Numbered from the stretch's first letter, positions 1-10,379 are shown. The stretch: DNA of 64,000 nt from Stenopsyche tienmushanensis (GCA_008973525.1 WACJ01000123.1:868001-932000), one strand, 5' to 3'. Translations and numbers: made by a program. Notes: a model not told the origin generated them from the letters alone.

Positions 1-164
1 ATTAAGTACTGGTAGCAAATTATCCAATTCCCTAATTTCCCTGCAAATACTTACAGAGCAGGAGAACGCGTCTGTGATGACCGGTATAAATTGGTCACAT
101 TGTGGGCATGGAGATACGTGGTGGGTCTCAAAAAAATAAAATAATGCATAATATTATTTGTTTG

Positions 165-345
165 TTCGTATTTAATGCACTGCCATACCGTTCATCCGAT
201 TGCGATAAAACTTTGTCGACTTATTGTTTATACTTGCGGAAATAACATGGGTATAATAAAAATATTGTTTGTGTATTAAGTTTGTTATGCGAGACGTGGC
301 ATTGTAATAGCATAACAAATTTTTGCATTTTTGCAAAATTCCGGA
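165..345 (+). repeat. Dispersed repeat family H, copy 1
   Basis: This segment carries a recognisable block, CCATACCGTTCATCCGATTG followed by CGATAAAACTTTG, then a stretch with TATTGTTTGTGT and a GCGAGACGTGGC-like end. The same order of blocks recurs near 28355-28530 and 42775-42945. The copies diverge clearly but keep the same spacing. I see no terminal repeats or coding capacity. The pattern looks like old copies of one non-autonomous mobile element, but the superfamily is unknown. Confidence 0.6.
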
Positions 346-1082
346 TTATATCTGAATCCCTGCGTATAAACGTGTTTTGTGACTTTTGACACTTGGTATT
401 CGATCACAACTATTCCAATCCACATTAAATCTCAATTAATCCCGACCATCGAAGCAATCATATTTTGCGATAGAGCCACTAATCTAAATGATGGTCGTAT
501 TATACACTATCTTTTTAGACGCGTCAATCACCTGCTCTAGATAAATACAATCGATCACTTCATCTTACTCTGACCCATCAATGATAATGCGTACGATTGC
601 ATAGTAAAAAAGTTATAAAATACACTCATCAAAGTCAATTTCACGTTCATGTTTTCCATCAGGCTGTGTGTTTTGCCCGTTTATAGCTCCAATTATTGTT
701 AATGTACTCGGTGTATTTTTCTTGATAAACGTTTGCTTCAAGGCTTATTTATTTTTAGCACGTTTTATGTATATAATGTATCCATGAAGCGCGTCATATT
801 GATTTATCTATTTGAATGAATCGTCTTTATGTATTCATAGAGAATTGGCAGTTACCTAGGAAAACCATGTTAAATCATTTTGAAACGATAGTTAAATTGC
901 CCTGAAAACCATTCAGAGAAATTCAATGTGCAATTGAGGATTGCATTTATACGGTGCATTCTATGGCGCATAAACATATTGCACTATGTACATTTTCCAA
1001 AGGCTCTCAACATCATATCGATCCATTATCGAAGATCGAGAATTTTGCAGATTGTTCACGTGGTCAGCCCAAATGTCCGGTA
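346..1082. other. AT-rich intergenic stretch, nothing recognised
   Basis: AT-rich sequence with stops in all frames and short A/T runs. No promoter, RNA gene or known repeat end could be recognised here. Confidence 0.5.
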
Positions 1083-1740
1083 TTATGAGATGTCTTGCTG
1101 AAATACGTAAAGTGTGTTATGCCGGTTGACGTAACACATGACAGCATAGCGTATATAGGTCGAAGAGGCAGGTTGAGAACCCTCAACACAAATAAATATG
1201 GCTGGCTTATTTTTAGCCACCGGCCGCCGTGGAAGTCGGTCAGAATTGAAGATCAAAGTGTCATGAGCATAATAAATTTGGCGTCCATTTGACTCCTTAC
1301 CCCGTAACGTCATTGCATTTTTGCTGCGTCTGGCGATCGCTTCGGATGCACCGAGTTGCATAATCGAAGACGGCGATGCCAAACTGGAGGAACTCTTGGT
1401 CTTCTTTGTTGCCCAACGCGAATACTGGGCCATCAACTCTTGGCCGCCAGAGCAGCCGATCAGGAATTCATCCTGTTGCTCGAAAAAGACGAGCATGAAT
1501 TCAAAATTTCGCCCGAAGAAGATTTCCGATTCTAATATCGCTGCCAATAATTTAACACTTGGCGAGATGATGGAATATTTCTTCGACAGAAAGACGAGAC
1601 TTCCGCTGACTTTCACTCTTAAAATTCCAAAGGACAAGAACACATTTATCAATGTGTTTAAGCTTCCACAGAAGACACGCATGTGTATTATTTATATTTA
1701 CGCAAAAATGAAAGAATATCGTATGCTATCGATAGTGTAA
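1083..1740. other. Unresolved open region, both strands open
   Basis: The minus strand is open over 1083-1682 (199 codons) and the plus strand over 1321-1740 (about 139 codons, first codon TTG). The block is more GC-rich than its surroundings at 1200-1520. Neither translation matches a family I recognise. The plus-strand product has an acidic start (ACI-IEDGDAKLEE) and a lysine-rich end; the minus product is serine-rich in the middle. Being open on both strands is more typical of an element fragment or base bias than of a host exon. The tail, GTGTAAAGGTTCATTTATTT at about 1734, recurs near 63074 in a repeat-like context, which favours a mobile element. A host exon is possible but unsupported. 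Confidence 0.2.
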
Positions 1741-1839
1741 AGGTTCATTTATTTACATACACGCTTCATTCACGCTGCGCAGTTCTGAGAGAAAAGTGGA
1801 TTCGTTTGGATGATCAGTGATGGAAATACTAATGTTTGA

Positions 1840-2250
1840 CTCTGTAACGTTTGAGGCGGGGGCGCTCTCGGGGCAGAGTCCTCGGGCGGCTCCACGCCTT
1901 CACGTGCTCGTCGGGATGACCTCGCTATCGCACGGGTCCGTTCTACTATCGGGCTGTGATGTGCTGGACGAATAGATGGAAATACGAAGGGCGTCGAAAG
2001 GAAAGACTCTCTTCACAAGATAACTATTTATTCCGCACTACAGGTAGAGAGAGAGAGGTCTGGCTGCAGGAGGGACGACCTCCCGCAGCCAAGGCCAACC
2101 GACGACTCTCCCAACTCCCGCTTCCTGCGCGTCACTACCCAACCGGTAACGATGCACGCGCAAGAAGCGATCGGTCGGTAAGCAGGTGCAATGTCCCCGC
2201 AGGGCCACAAGAGATGGCGCTGTTAAAATAGCACATCGCACCTGAAGAGA
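1840..2250 (-). mobile_element. LTR fragment, family A (antisense)
   Basis: A GC-rich block that reads as a long terminal repeat on the minus strand. In that direction it starts with a segment containing GGCCCTGCGGGGACATTGCA, continues through a purine/pyrimidine-rich CTCTCTCTCT tract, and reaches an AATAAA polyadenylation signal (TTTATT at 2027-2032 on the plus strand). Related pieces occur at 3150-3240, 7740-7970, 10380-10525 and 50115-50235. Two of these, at 7815 and 50118, abut the motif complementary to the 3' end of a tRNA-Leu, as expected of an LTR beside its primer-binding site. No gag or pol sequence adjoins it, so it is probably a solo or truncated LTR. The plus-strand frame 1956-2231 and both minus frames here are LTR shadows. 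Confidence 0.6.
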
Positions 2251-2259
2251 AATGGAAGA

Positions 2260-3149
2260 TGCTGCTACTATGCGGAGATGATAAATCGCCCACGCTACAA
2301 CTCAATTTAAAATTAACTCACTAATCAAAGGGTCAATGTAGTAGGAGATAAAATTGACCCGGCACGAATCGCCTGATTAAATGTAATTTATTCTATCCAA
2401 TGTTCGCAGTCCTTTTTACCAGTAAATGAATGCTGATAAAAATTGTATACTCTACTTGAAAAAAAAGATTTCCCGAGGTGACGAAATCTGTCAAATATCC
2501 TTGAGCTGCTTCATGCTTGAAAAAGAAGCTTATCAGCGCATTTTTTATAACTTTCTAAAACTAAGGATAAATCATATTTTTTAATCCATCTCTTTATTCT
2601 TCCTGATAATCTCCAGCCACATTTCGATCTTCCCATATGATCTGATAGTTAAATTCCACGCAATGGCTCTATTAATTTGTGGAAATTCAACTCGCCAGCA
2701 CCCACTTCTGACACTAGTGTAGCGTGGTGGAGCAGCTCTCAACCAGAGTTCCCGAGTCGCACTCCGCTCCCACGTATTTATCCATATGCCCTCTTATGGA
2801 TGCAGAATATATTCTGTGGTCATGTTTGGGCCATTTGGTGAGAAGTCTCTGTCTTTTTAAAAGTCTAAAAGACCTTATGACCCTCCTCGGTGCTTTTAAT
2901 GCATTTAAAACATTTTACTCCAATTTCGGTGATACGCACTCGATGGTTACCATTTTAAACGATTTAGCAGTCGAGTTTAAATTAGTAGATTCTTAATTCA
3001 AATAGCGCTAAAGAAAATTGGAGTATCCTTACGACTCCAAATATTCATTTTGCGCGCGTATGCGTGTGTCATTGTAAGTTTGCATGATCAGACTCTATGG
3101 TAGATACAGATAAGTAGAGGGCCCCAACTTTCGTATTAGCTCATTTCCT
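2260..3149. other. AT-rich stretch with one tRNA-Leu-like motif
   Basis: Mostly featureless. At 2701-2716 it contains CCCACTTCTGACACTA, a one-off match to the reverse complement of the TGGTGTCAGAAGTGGG motif seen beside LTRs elsewhere in the window. That marks a likely LTR-element relic on the minus strand. The open frame at 2724-2996 starts only at a non-ATG codon just beyond this motif and resembles nothing I know. Confidence 0.35.
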
Positions 3150-3245
3150 CATTGACGACGAGAGAGAGAGATCTAGCCGCTGGAAGGACGTCTTCACGCA
3201 TTCAAGGTTATCATTGCATTTTGTATTGGGATTGACATTTCGCCC
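3150..3245 (-). mobile_element. LTR fragment, family A
   Basis: Contains a GAGAGAGAGATCTAGCCGCT tract and then GGAAGGACGTCTTC. The family A LTR at 2043-2090 and the fragment at 7925-7965 share this order (GA tract, CTGGCTGC-GGA-GGACG-CTTCC). Only this internal part of the LTR is recognisable. Confidence 0.45.
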
Positions 3246-5026
3246 ACGCTAGAGTCTGTTTATTATCGGATCGTAGAAAAGATGTCCAGAAGGACAAAAT
3301 TATAGCTACTCTGTTTAAAATTGTTTTGTTTATCGAGTTTTGAAAGTGGGACGTAGCTTCGAGACTAATTGTAACTTGTTAAAAATGGTGTTTTTCAATT
3401 CAGATCTGTCTTTATAGTGCGGGAGATTGTGTTCAATGTTTTGCACCGAAATCTACAAAGCTAATTTTTGCGTCAGTCAATGTTAATACGATATTGATCA
3501 CAGAAGTTACAATATATCGAGCTTTCAATGTTGCAGACATCAACAAAAAAATTTAAGTTTGAATAATTGTGCATAACTACGTTAAATTTAAATCTATATA
3601 GCTGTTTTTTTGTTTACAAGTAGTTTATGATCATTTTTATTAAATAGACATTGTCTACTTTTGATTCAAGGTAGCTAGGGTTTCAATAGACGTGGCTAAA
3701 GTTATACTTTATATGGATTAAAGTATTGCAATTTTCAAAGATATAATATATTTTCAGCCTTGTAATACAAAAAGTTTGACGATCGCTGCATCCGATCACA
3801 TGGTGCATACCTTTCAATAGATAAGACAATTCCATTAGACTTTGATCAAAATATTATTTGTATTGTTCTTCCAAGAAACTTTCCATCGAATTACAAAGAT
3901 CAGAATAACTTGATTTCATCTATCTGTGCCAATTACAGTTGTCTGCTAATAGCACTTCTGATTAAGCTTTCAATAAACTAAATTGGATAAGTTAAATAAG
4001 TTTAGTGCTTGGCATATTCCTTCGTCCCTTAATAACCCATTTTGCTTCGTGGCTTTTATAAATATAGCCACAAACACTTTTAAAGCAAAAACTAAAGTTT
4101 TCTAACCCGTTGAAATTTAGGCTTTGTTAATTCGATTCAGGCTAAAACATAATATCATAATTTTCAATTTGAACATAAAGTTATGATTTAATAAATAGAT
4201 CATAAATCGATCTTTGATATGAAATGAATGGTACTTAGACTTTCAATTGTTCGGGATGGCTAATTTGACGCATTATTTGGCTCTGAGCAATAATTCCGGT
4301 AATCCTCCAGAGATTTCGACATGTCCAAAAAGGTCACAATGAACAAAGGGCGTTTTATAAATTAGAGTTATTTTTTATTTAGAATTTAATTTCGCATGAA
4401 TTTTGACACAGCGTCCCGACGCGGAGACTCGATTGTTAATGTTCTCGGACATGGGACTCGAAAGCGATATATGTCACTCGTAAATTCCCCAAAAACAGGA
4501 TTTTCCCGGAATTTTTTTCGAGTTTTTGAATATACGTATCGCTGTCATAAATTACGACGGAATTACAGATATGACCTAATTTTTTATAGCGTCAAAATAG
4601 GCAGCATGCTTGAAGGGCCATCAATCTGCCGATGCGAAGCAGCAAAATCCAAAAACAAAATGATTGCAAGTCGTTGTTGAAACACCAAATCATAATCAAA
4701 ATCATATACAATAAGAATTCGGATAAACGAGTAATGGTTAGATTCCACGAGCGTGGTTTCTTGTGCATGGTTTACTAGCATGCCGATTACTGCAGTGAAG
4801 TGACCACACGTTTATACGCATAAGCCGGGTCCTAAATTTAAAGGAACATAATACTCCATCATAATCCAGACCTACTTAATCTGAGCTTCAAAAATGGTGT
4901 CAGAATTTTGCATCTTGCAAGCCCGATTAATCGTGTTTTTTTGGAACTTAAAAACACCTGTACTGATTCCGTTCTTCCGTCTTTTCCCAAACTATACTTT
5001 ATTTGGGTTAAAACTGGCTATCGTTA
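3246..5026. other. AT-rich intergenic stretch, nothing recognised
   Basis: About 1.8 kb of AT-rich DNA. Short frames at 4396-4680 and 4584-4781 overlap on opposite strands and show no domain. No terminal repeats were found. Confidence 0.5.
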
Positions 5027-5225
5027 AGTGGCGGATTTAGAACTTAAGAAACTCTTGGAGCGATTTAAGTTAGATGCCCCTTGGGTTTGCTTTTTCAGCC
5101 TGGGATAAATTCTGACATTCGGCCCTCAATATGCACGGATTCCAAATACAATTTCATTATTACACGGCATCAGAGCAGAGAACTGCCTGGTTTTTCAATC
5201 AAGACTCCTTATCAAAAAGGCTACA
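5027..5225 (+). mobile_element. hAT-type MITE fragment, family D
   Basis: Begins with AGTGGCGGATTTAGAACTTA, a typical hAT-type terminal sequence (CAGTGGCGGATTTAG). The interior includes a segment with CTGGGATAAATTCTGACATT and a GCACGGATT block. The same order is found, often inverted, at 16190-16440, 17600-17780, 45890-46075, 46679-46739 and 47335-47590. The far end is lost where the next hAT copy begins. Confidence 0.55.
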
Positions 5226-5249
5226 AAAACACAGTAGTATGTAAACAAT

Positions 5250-5900
5250 GTAAACGCAATCAGCATAATGAATGGCTACTAAATCGAAACATTCCCGCCG
5301 AAATTTGGACGCTTGGAAACAGTGGCGTAACTACTAATTGGCGAGCTTATGCGATGCCTAGGGGCAGTAACTGTCTAATCTATGCATACATATATACAGT
5401 ATATATATGTTTTTCAAATTGTTACATATTAACCATTCCCTACCGGTGATGTATTTACTACACCTCGACTCTAATAATGGGAATATCGATATGAAATATA
5501 ATAGATACGGGCTTCAGAATTTTTATATTCCTCCGTAATACAATTACGAATCACATCAGAGTATTATAGTATATAAGTATTCATCTGTAGCGACGAAAAT
5601 AAATAGTTTGTCGGGAAATCGGAAATTTTGCGAGTTTTAGTCTGCGTCTCAGCAGAAAGTAATTTTATCAGTCACATTGATGGTGTTATACAAAAATGGA
5701 GGCTCACGCGATCATCAACTCGAACTAGCATTTAAATATCTGATGACAGTACCTCCAAAGAGTGTGGAAGCTGAACATGCATTTTCAGCAGCATTTAGCC
5801 TGATTTCCCCAAATCAGAACCAGGCTAAATGACGAAAAACTGGATGCTTTAATGTTACTTCGGAAATATTTTCAAAATAATATTTGAATTTTTTAGTGTT
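5250..5900 (+). mobile_element. hAT element, family B, copy 1
   Basis: Reads through CGCTTGGAAACAGTGGCGTA, the CTAGGGGCAGTAACTGTCTA block, the CTACCGGTGATGTATTTACT block and a TTTGTCGGGAAATCGG block, then into the transposase C-terminal remnant annotated separately. Related copies lie at about 31700-32175, 46745-47285, 48500-48815, 52380-52800, 53880-54510 and 59510-60145. It is the only copy in the window retaining transposase-like coding sequence, which ties the family to hAT. The frame at 5081-5449 that covers this block is not a gene. Confidence 0.65.
5710..5887 (+). pseudogene. hAT transposase C-terminal (dimerisation) remnant
   Basis: Two overlapping frames together match the hAT C-terminal dimerisation region. 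The first (from 5710) carries LAFKYLMTVPPKSVEAEHAF followed by SAA. This fits the family pattern in which a Pro-Ser/Thr segment precedes an ER/EHAFSAAG-like motif. After a one-base frame change near 5820 the second frame reads RLNDEKLDALMLLRKYFQ, which fits the conserved RxRLxDExLxxLMFLRxNF ending, and stops at 5885-5887. In active hAT transposases this region mediates dimerisation and contributes the last part of the catalytic fold. The DDE core and BED zinc finger are absent, so this is a dead 3' fragment. It gives the superfamily identity of the surrounding repeat. Confidence 0.75.
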
Positions 5901-6049
5901 TGAAATTAAAAAAATATAAAAACATTGTAAAAATAATTTTATATTATTATAAAAAAAATCTATACTAATTCATAATATTATAATGGGTATTAACATTAAA
6001 TGATTGATGAACCCGCTTGAGGACATTGGAGATATGATGTTTTCTCTTA

Positions 6050-6108
6050 GTTAAGGCTCATGGCTTACCCATTTCGCCCCCCAATGGTGTCAGATCTAAA
6101 GAATAAAC
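6050..6108 (+). repeat. Shared segment with GGTGTCAGATCT motif
   Basis: The segment GGCTTACCCATTTCGCCCCC followed by CAATGGTGTCAGATCTA recurs at 56228-56268 almost word for word. The second part resembles the sequence complementary to the 3' end of tRNA-Leu that LTR elements use as a primer-binding site, with AGATCT instead of AGAAGT. Which element it belongs to is unclear. Confidence 0.4.
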
Positions 6109-6114
6109 ATGATG

Positions 6115-6343
6115 CCACTGCGGGCGGTTCAAATATAGCCCGAAATTTTGCTCTCATTTTATTCTCATCATATTTTTCTAAATAGTTCCCTTCAATATAA
6201 ATACATTTGTTGCATCAGATTGCATCGTCATTTAGCAGCTGATCATGTAGAAAATCAATCAATAAAATACTTATCGAGTCTTAAAATACCGTAGCCATCA
6301 CTTTTTCAGCAGAATGTTTCTCGACTTTCAAACTTCCATAAAA
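6115..6343 (-). pseudogene. Mariner-like transposase, deleted 3' half
   Basis: Read on the minus strand this gives VMATVF, then a degraded stretch and LIDFLHDQ, around the second catalytic aspartate of mariner transposases. It then jumps to a C-terminal NYLEKYDENKMRAKFRAIF, typical of mariner ends. The expected 100 or so residues holding the third catalytic aspartate are missing. The 3' end runs into GGGCGGTTCAAATATAGCCC at 6124-6143, a mariner terminal repeat also seen at 9086 (GGGCGATTCAAATATAGCCC). It is an internally deleted, non-autonomous relic. A related deleted copy lies at 12190-12400. Confidence 0.65.
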
Positions 6344-6378
6344 TGTCACTTACCTGGGTGGCACCCAGGTAAGTGACA
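6344..6378. repeat. Perfect 35-bp palindrome
   Basis: Two 17-base arms, the left one TGTCACTTACCTGGGTG, are exact reverse complements around a single central G at 6361. It sits immediately at the inner end of the mariner relic. As RNA it would form a perfect hairpin with essentially no loop; as DNA a cruciform. It may be a foldback created by a repair or replication error, since perfect arms in such decayed surroundings suggest a recent origin. Confidence 0.9.
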
Positions 6379-7739
6379 AAAAACTATTTTTAATCAAATT
6401 AAATGATGTATTACTATATTTCTTTGTTATATTAATCTGCAAAACGTTTTTGTAGGTTGATAGAGGATTATAATCACGCTTTAACGTCGCAATAACCATA
6501 TTTTACACTATGCCAAGGCTCAAGAAAATATGCCTACCTCGTCTTTCGAGGGCCACAGCAGAACCTTAATTCATCATACAGATTCAACATGATTTAATGA
6601 ATGCTAAACATATAAGCTCTATGTGCCTGGAAGCGCGTGCCAACCCTTCACAGGGCGTGTCAAAGCGCTGATTACGCTCACCCGCAGAACTCCATATTTA
6701 TGACGCCATATTTACATAGCATAAAATTAATGTATCACAGTTCAAACAAAATTTAAATTCATAAACATCGGCCCTGATGCGTGTATTTATGGACGCTAAG
6801 TATTTTATCGATTCGGGGTCCGTTCGACACAATTTGGTCGTAAAAATGGGTCGCCATAATTCAGCTGGGCCACCCCACGGCCCACCGGGCGTCCCACTGC
6901 CATTGTTGTGTTTTAAAACGCAAATGTTTTGTTTTGCTATGTGTGCATTTGCTTAGGTGCAAATCCAAGGCCTCGTCATGGCAATAAACATTTTGTTGAC
7001 TTTTTGGCAGTAGCCATTGGATGTTGCGCATTTGCTACTTAATCAACAAATAAGGCTGTACACTTACAATACAATAGACCAATTTTTTAATTCTTGATTA
7101 CGTTCATTTTAACATATTTATCTGAATATGAACAATTACACATGATTTTTTCATGTCCTTATCATCACCATCATCATAGATAAATCTTCCATCTAATCTC
7201 CTTGTCATATGACATGCCCACTATCATTTCTAACACTTCATTCTCAAGTCAACTTCAAAAACATCATAATAAATTAACCGCATTTTACTGGAATGCCTTA
7301 ATTTTGATGCTGTCTATAGATTTGCATTCCAGCCATAGTTATAATTGCCTCAAAATCTTTATAATATAAATACATGTTTTCGCATTAGCCACCACTGCAT
7401 CTGGAAAAAAAATGGACTAAGAGTACGAATTTTCCATTTTTTGTGCTCTGATAAATCCCCATATAATATGGATAAAAATATAAAACGAGAAATCTGTTCC
7501 GCCCATATGTTGAAAAATACCGTTTTCATCCTGCGCTTAAATTACAACGCACCAGCAATACCCATAAGTAGTGCTCTGCAACCTTTTTGCTATCATGGAC
7601 ACCCTATACGTGTGCTAAAATTATGCAGGTACTTCCACACAGTAAAAAATATCCATGATGTACTGCAGAACTCTAAAAGAGCCCGCTTATGCAGTACTGT
7701 ATTTTTTATCTTTAGAGCATTCGCACGGATATGTAGCAT
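6379..7739. other. Intergenic stretch, nothing recognised
   Basis: No supported gene. The long plus-strand frame 7345-8004 starts at TTG and runs into the LTR fragment that follows; it has no domain and is read as chance. A short CATCACCATCATCAT tract lies at 7161-7175. Confidence 0.5.
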
Positions 7740-7975
7740 GAGTAATGCAATGGCGCTGTTAATATGTGCAGCTTTAATTCGCCAGATTAATGATGCGCAG
7801 GACATCACTTCTGACACCAATGGAATGTATGGCCGCGCTCGCATGCCGGGTTCGTCTTGCTTTTCGAATGAAGGTGGACTGGCATCGAACAGAAAGTCTC
7901 TCGTCTTAGATAACTTTTTTTTGAATCAGAAGATCTGGCTGCGGGAAGGACGTCTTCCTTCATTTTATAAGCACA
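7740..7975 (-). mobile_element. LTR fragment, family A, with tRNA-Leu PBS-like junction
   Basis: The order of blocks is GCAATGGCGCTGTTAATATG (7747-7766), then CACTTCTGACACCAATGG (7805-7822), then AAGTCTCTCGTCTTAGATAA and GGCTGCGGGAAGGACGTCTT. The first and last blocks match opposite ends of the LTR at 1840-2250. The middle block is the reverse complement of the tRNA-Leu-type primer-binding site. The arrangement fits the right LTR of a minus-strand element starting at about 7817, with a rearranged fragment on its left. Confidence 0.5.
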
Positions 7976-8049
7976 TCAATCAATCGATTTATTCAGTTAC
8001 ATGAACTACAACCGGATCTTTGAATTCATATATTTACCTCCGAGGATGT

Positions 8050-8230
8050 TTAACACTCTGATGAGTATGCACGCACATGTTGTGTGCGGCTCTCCTTCTG
8101 TTTGCTACTTTTATTTCAAGTTTAAGATCATACATATGAAAACACAAATAATCACTTGTATTTGTATAAAGGAATATCATTATTATAATTAGTAGAAAGC
8201 CAAATAAAATAACTATATACACGGGCATAT
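8050..8230 (+). repeat. Dispersed repeat family C with CGCACATG hairpin
   Basis: Carries CTGATGAGTATGCACGCACA followed by TGTTGTGTGCGG, which can fold around GCACGCACATGTTGTGTGC, and further right AGTAGAAAGCC. The hairpin block recurs at 49046-49081 and 62843-62880. The AGTAGAAAGCCAC block recurs at 25130-25142 and inverted near 34070. It is a decayed repeat family without a recognised superfamily. Confidence 0.4.
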
Positions 8231-8600
8231 CTTCTTATTCGTGCCTTTTTTTGCGCGGTTTATGCTTTGGTATAAACATGATCTATTTTTATGGGCCAAA
8301 TTCAGCTGAAATATCAGCGGCTGAAAGGCAGTTTGTCAATCTTAGACTGTTCATTTCCATTTAAATGCATCGATCGTGTACGGTCTCAGGCTTGTGCGAC
8401 ATTTTCGCAAAAAGGAGCCGCCCTGCCTTTTTATTTTCAGATATATATTTCACGCTGATAAATCGGAATATGATAAAATTTGTGCCGATCGTATATCTCC
8501 CGCTGAAAGGCGATATATGGAAATCCAATCGCGATAAATCATCACAACTGAAAGAACAAATTTAACAAATGTCGTCAGTCTATTTGTGTTTCTCGTGCAG

Positions 8601-8711
8601 GTTGGCCCAGTTCACCTTACGCATTAATCTTCTCGAACACAGATCCCAACTCCTCGACACAAAAGCCTCCCGAACGCCCCCTCCGTTAATTCGCTACACA
8701 CATCTGCAAGG
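8601..8711 (+). CDS. Candidate internal exon, unrecognised
   Basis: A pyrimidine-rich TTTCTCGTGCAG precedes 8601 and CTGCAAGGTGAAAT spans the far edge, so the segment is bounded by plausible acceptor and donor sites. One phase between them is open throughout and reads LAQFTLRINLLEHRSQLLDT and on to RYTHLQ, with varied codon use and a CCCCCTCCG proline run. It resembles no family I recognise, and no neighbouring exon was found, so this may be coincidence. It lies in a 500-bp block (8590-8960) that is less AT-rich than the flanks and free of recognised repeats. Confidence 0.2.
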
Positions 8712-9081
8712 TGAAATAAATCACGAACATTTTTAGCAACCCCCCCTTGGGGGCGCGCCCCTAGCGTTCCTACTACGGCTGAAGACAAACGTGGAAAGTT
8801 GCCATATTACACAAACGCTATATTTTCCAAGAGCCGTCTCCCTCAGGAACCTAATGGGATTCTCTACACAATGTCACCGGGAGCGACACCTGCCGAATAT
8901 CATTCAGAGACCTTCCAGCGCACATTAGCTCCGGAGCGAGCGAAGTATTATTGAAACGGTGTATTGAACCTCTCAAGCTTATAATAATCACTCTTGGAGC
9001 TTAAAAACGTACATATAAACGGTAGATTTACCCCTTAAAAGCATCGCGTGGATCAAAACCGCGTAAATTGAGACCATCTTA
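8712..9081. other. Mixed-composition stretch, nothing recognised
   Basis: Contains CCCCCCCTTGGGGGCGCGCC and other GC-rich words unusual for this window, but no clear frame, RNA gene or repeat end. Confidence 0.4.
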
Positions 9082-9115
9082 TACGAGGGCGATTCAAATA
9101 TAGCCCGGATTTTTT
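9082..9115 (+). mobile_element. Mariner terminal inverted repeat
   Basis: TACGAGGGCGATTCAAATAT followed by AGCCCGG has the form of a mariner end (TA target then CGAGGGCG-TTCAAA). The same end closes the deleted mariner at 6124-6150. No transposase follows on the right before the R1-type fragment, so only a terminus is left. Confidence 0.55.
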
Positions 9116-9184
9116 CCCTACATTAAATTAAATTAGTTCATGATAAACATCTTTTTTGTTTACGAAGTGGGAAAATTTTCAAAA

Positions 9185-9545
9185 GACACTACCATTTTGA
9201 TGGTAGTGTGGTATTTCTACCCACTAAAACCCCTCTCCTCTACTGCTGCTACCCGGCTACTAGTTAAGTATTGAATAAAAGTGGCAGCGATTTATTCTTC
9301 TTGGGCTCTTCTAATATCAATTCAGCTCCTGGGTGTCAATTCAGTGGGGATGTTTCCACTGATTGTTCGTCTGCTCCAAAGTGATGGCATTCCGGGCCTG
9401 TCTTTTGTCAAGATGGGTACCAAAGCAGTCATGTCCGGTTAGAATCTGGGTCAGGTGGTAATATATTTAGCCATGTTGCCTGGTCATCCATATTTCCAAA
9501 ATTGCTAATAGCTCATGTGTCCACGGACCTTTTGTGGAGTTATCT
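9185..9545 (-). pseudogene. R1-type non-LTR retrotransposon ORF2 C-terminal relic
   Basis: On the minus strand this has the remains of the R1-clade ORF2 C-terminal region. A WTHEL-like segment is followed by a stretch that matches LTQILTGHDCF of the family across frame changes. After it come a non-coding tail with GTAGCCGGGTAGCAGC and GGGTTTTAGTGGGTA. The copies at 14.3-15.9 kb and 19.8-21.3 kb have the same order. Stops and frameshifts are frequent. At the left edge CACTACCATTTTGATGGTAG forms a small hairpin. Confidence 0.6.
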
Positions 9546-9654
9546 CATCGGAACTGCCAGTCCAGTCAGTGTCAGTCCAGTCCAACCAATATCAAAACCG
9601 AGCTACATTCTACTTTGGTAAATTCTGTTTTTTTATTTAGAAATAGGTGAGACT

Positions 9655-9925
9655 AGACAGATAGCGATTTATAACAGCCGTAAACCTTACTCCCATGTAT
9701 GCACTAGACTGTTGAAGGTAGTGATGTCATCTTTTGCACAGAGTCCTCTTGCTTTTTATGTAATCGGCAGTTCCACATTACACTTACTACGAGTACACAG
9801 CATAGGGTACACACGCTGGGCTATCCCAAGAGCGTTCCATGAGCAAACCGACGAAGCTGCTTTTGCCTGCTTCTACTCTACATCATTACCTCAGAGGTTC
9901 AACTGTTACCCACGGGCATAGGGTT
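9655..9925 (+). mobile_element. R1-type retrotransposon 3'-UTR fragment
   Basis: Contains ATGTAATCGGCAGTTCCACA, GAGCAAACCGACGAAGCTGC and TTCTACTCTACATCATTACC. All have close counterparts in the untranslated 3' part of the plus-strand copies (15560-15690, 20900-21030) and in minus-strand copies at 37.4-38.2 kb and 50.5-51 kb. It is cut off on the left; on the right it runs into a mariner pseudogene. The short frames here are shadows. Confidence 0.6.
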
Positions 9926-10310
9926 AACAGTAAAATATTGGGTCACAGTTTAAACAAAGTCATACAAGCTGCCAAGACAAACATTTCAGTTCTCAATCAA
10001 ATGAGGTGCCTACGCCATAAATGGTATCAGAAATACGCAATAGTATTGGATGTCGGTCGATTGAAAGTACGCAAACTACAAAACTTGGTAGGCATTTACA
10101 AAAATGCTATACAGCACATATTAACTACAAAATTGGAAATGTTATAATTGCGCGCAAAATGAGTACCGCATTTTCTCACAATGGAACAAAAACGGCGTCA
10201 TAAGGATGTTTCAATCGAGTGTTTGGCAATGTTTCACAGCATGGATGAAACATGAGTCTATCACATCGCATCTGAAAAGTTAGCTCGATGATAAAAGATT
10301 TACTAACAAT
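9926..10310 (+). pseudogene. Mariner-like transposase, N-terminal half, frameshifted
   Basis: Successive frames give a VKYWV-like start, then a helix-turn-helix segment IVLDVGRLKVRKLQNLVGIY followed by a KNAIQHIL motif. This is the family pattern in which (K)IVLDDRRLKVREIA..GISK..VHHIL forms the second HTH. After a frame change near 10150 come the VPHFLTMEQKRRHKDV segment of the family linker and SIECLAMFHSMDET, where about ten residues between LAMFH and MDET are deleted. A stop follows immediately. Mariner transposases are about 345 residues with a D,D34D triad; only the first aspartate region survives. It abuts an R1-type 3' UTR on the left. A sister relic is at 50236-50490 (minus). Function is certainly lost. 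Confidence 0.75.
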
Positions 10311-10379
10311 GAAGAGATGGAATCCATTTTGTCTTAACGTTTAACGGAGACGGAACGGACTTAACGGAAAAAGAAATTA

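Noticed and set aside
1956..2241. Frames on both strands over 1.96-2.24 kb
   Set aside because: They fall entirely within the family A LTR.
7345..8004. A 219-codon plus-strand open frame, the longest in the window
   Set aside because: It starts at TTG, has no domain, and its last third translates an antisense LTR fragment. Read as chance.
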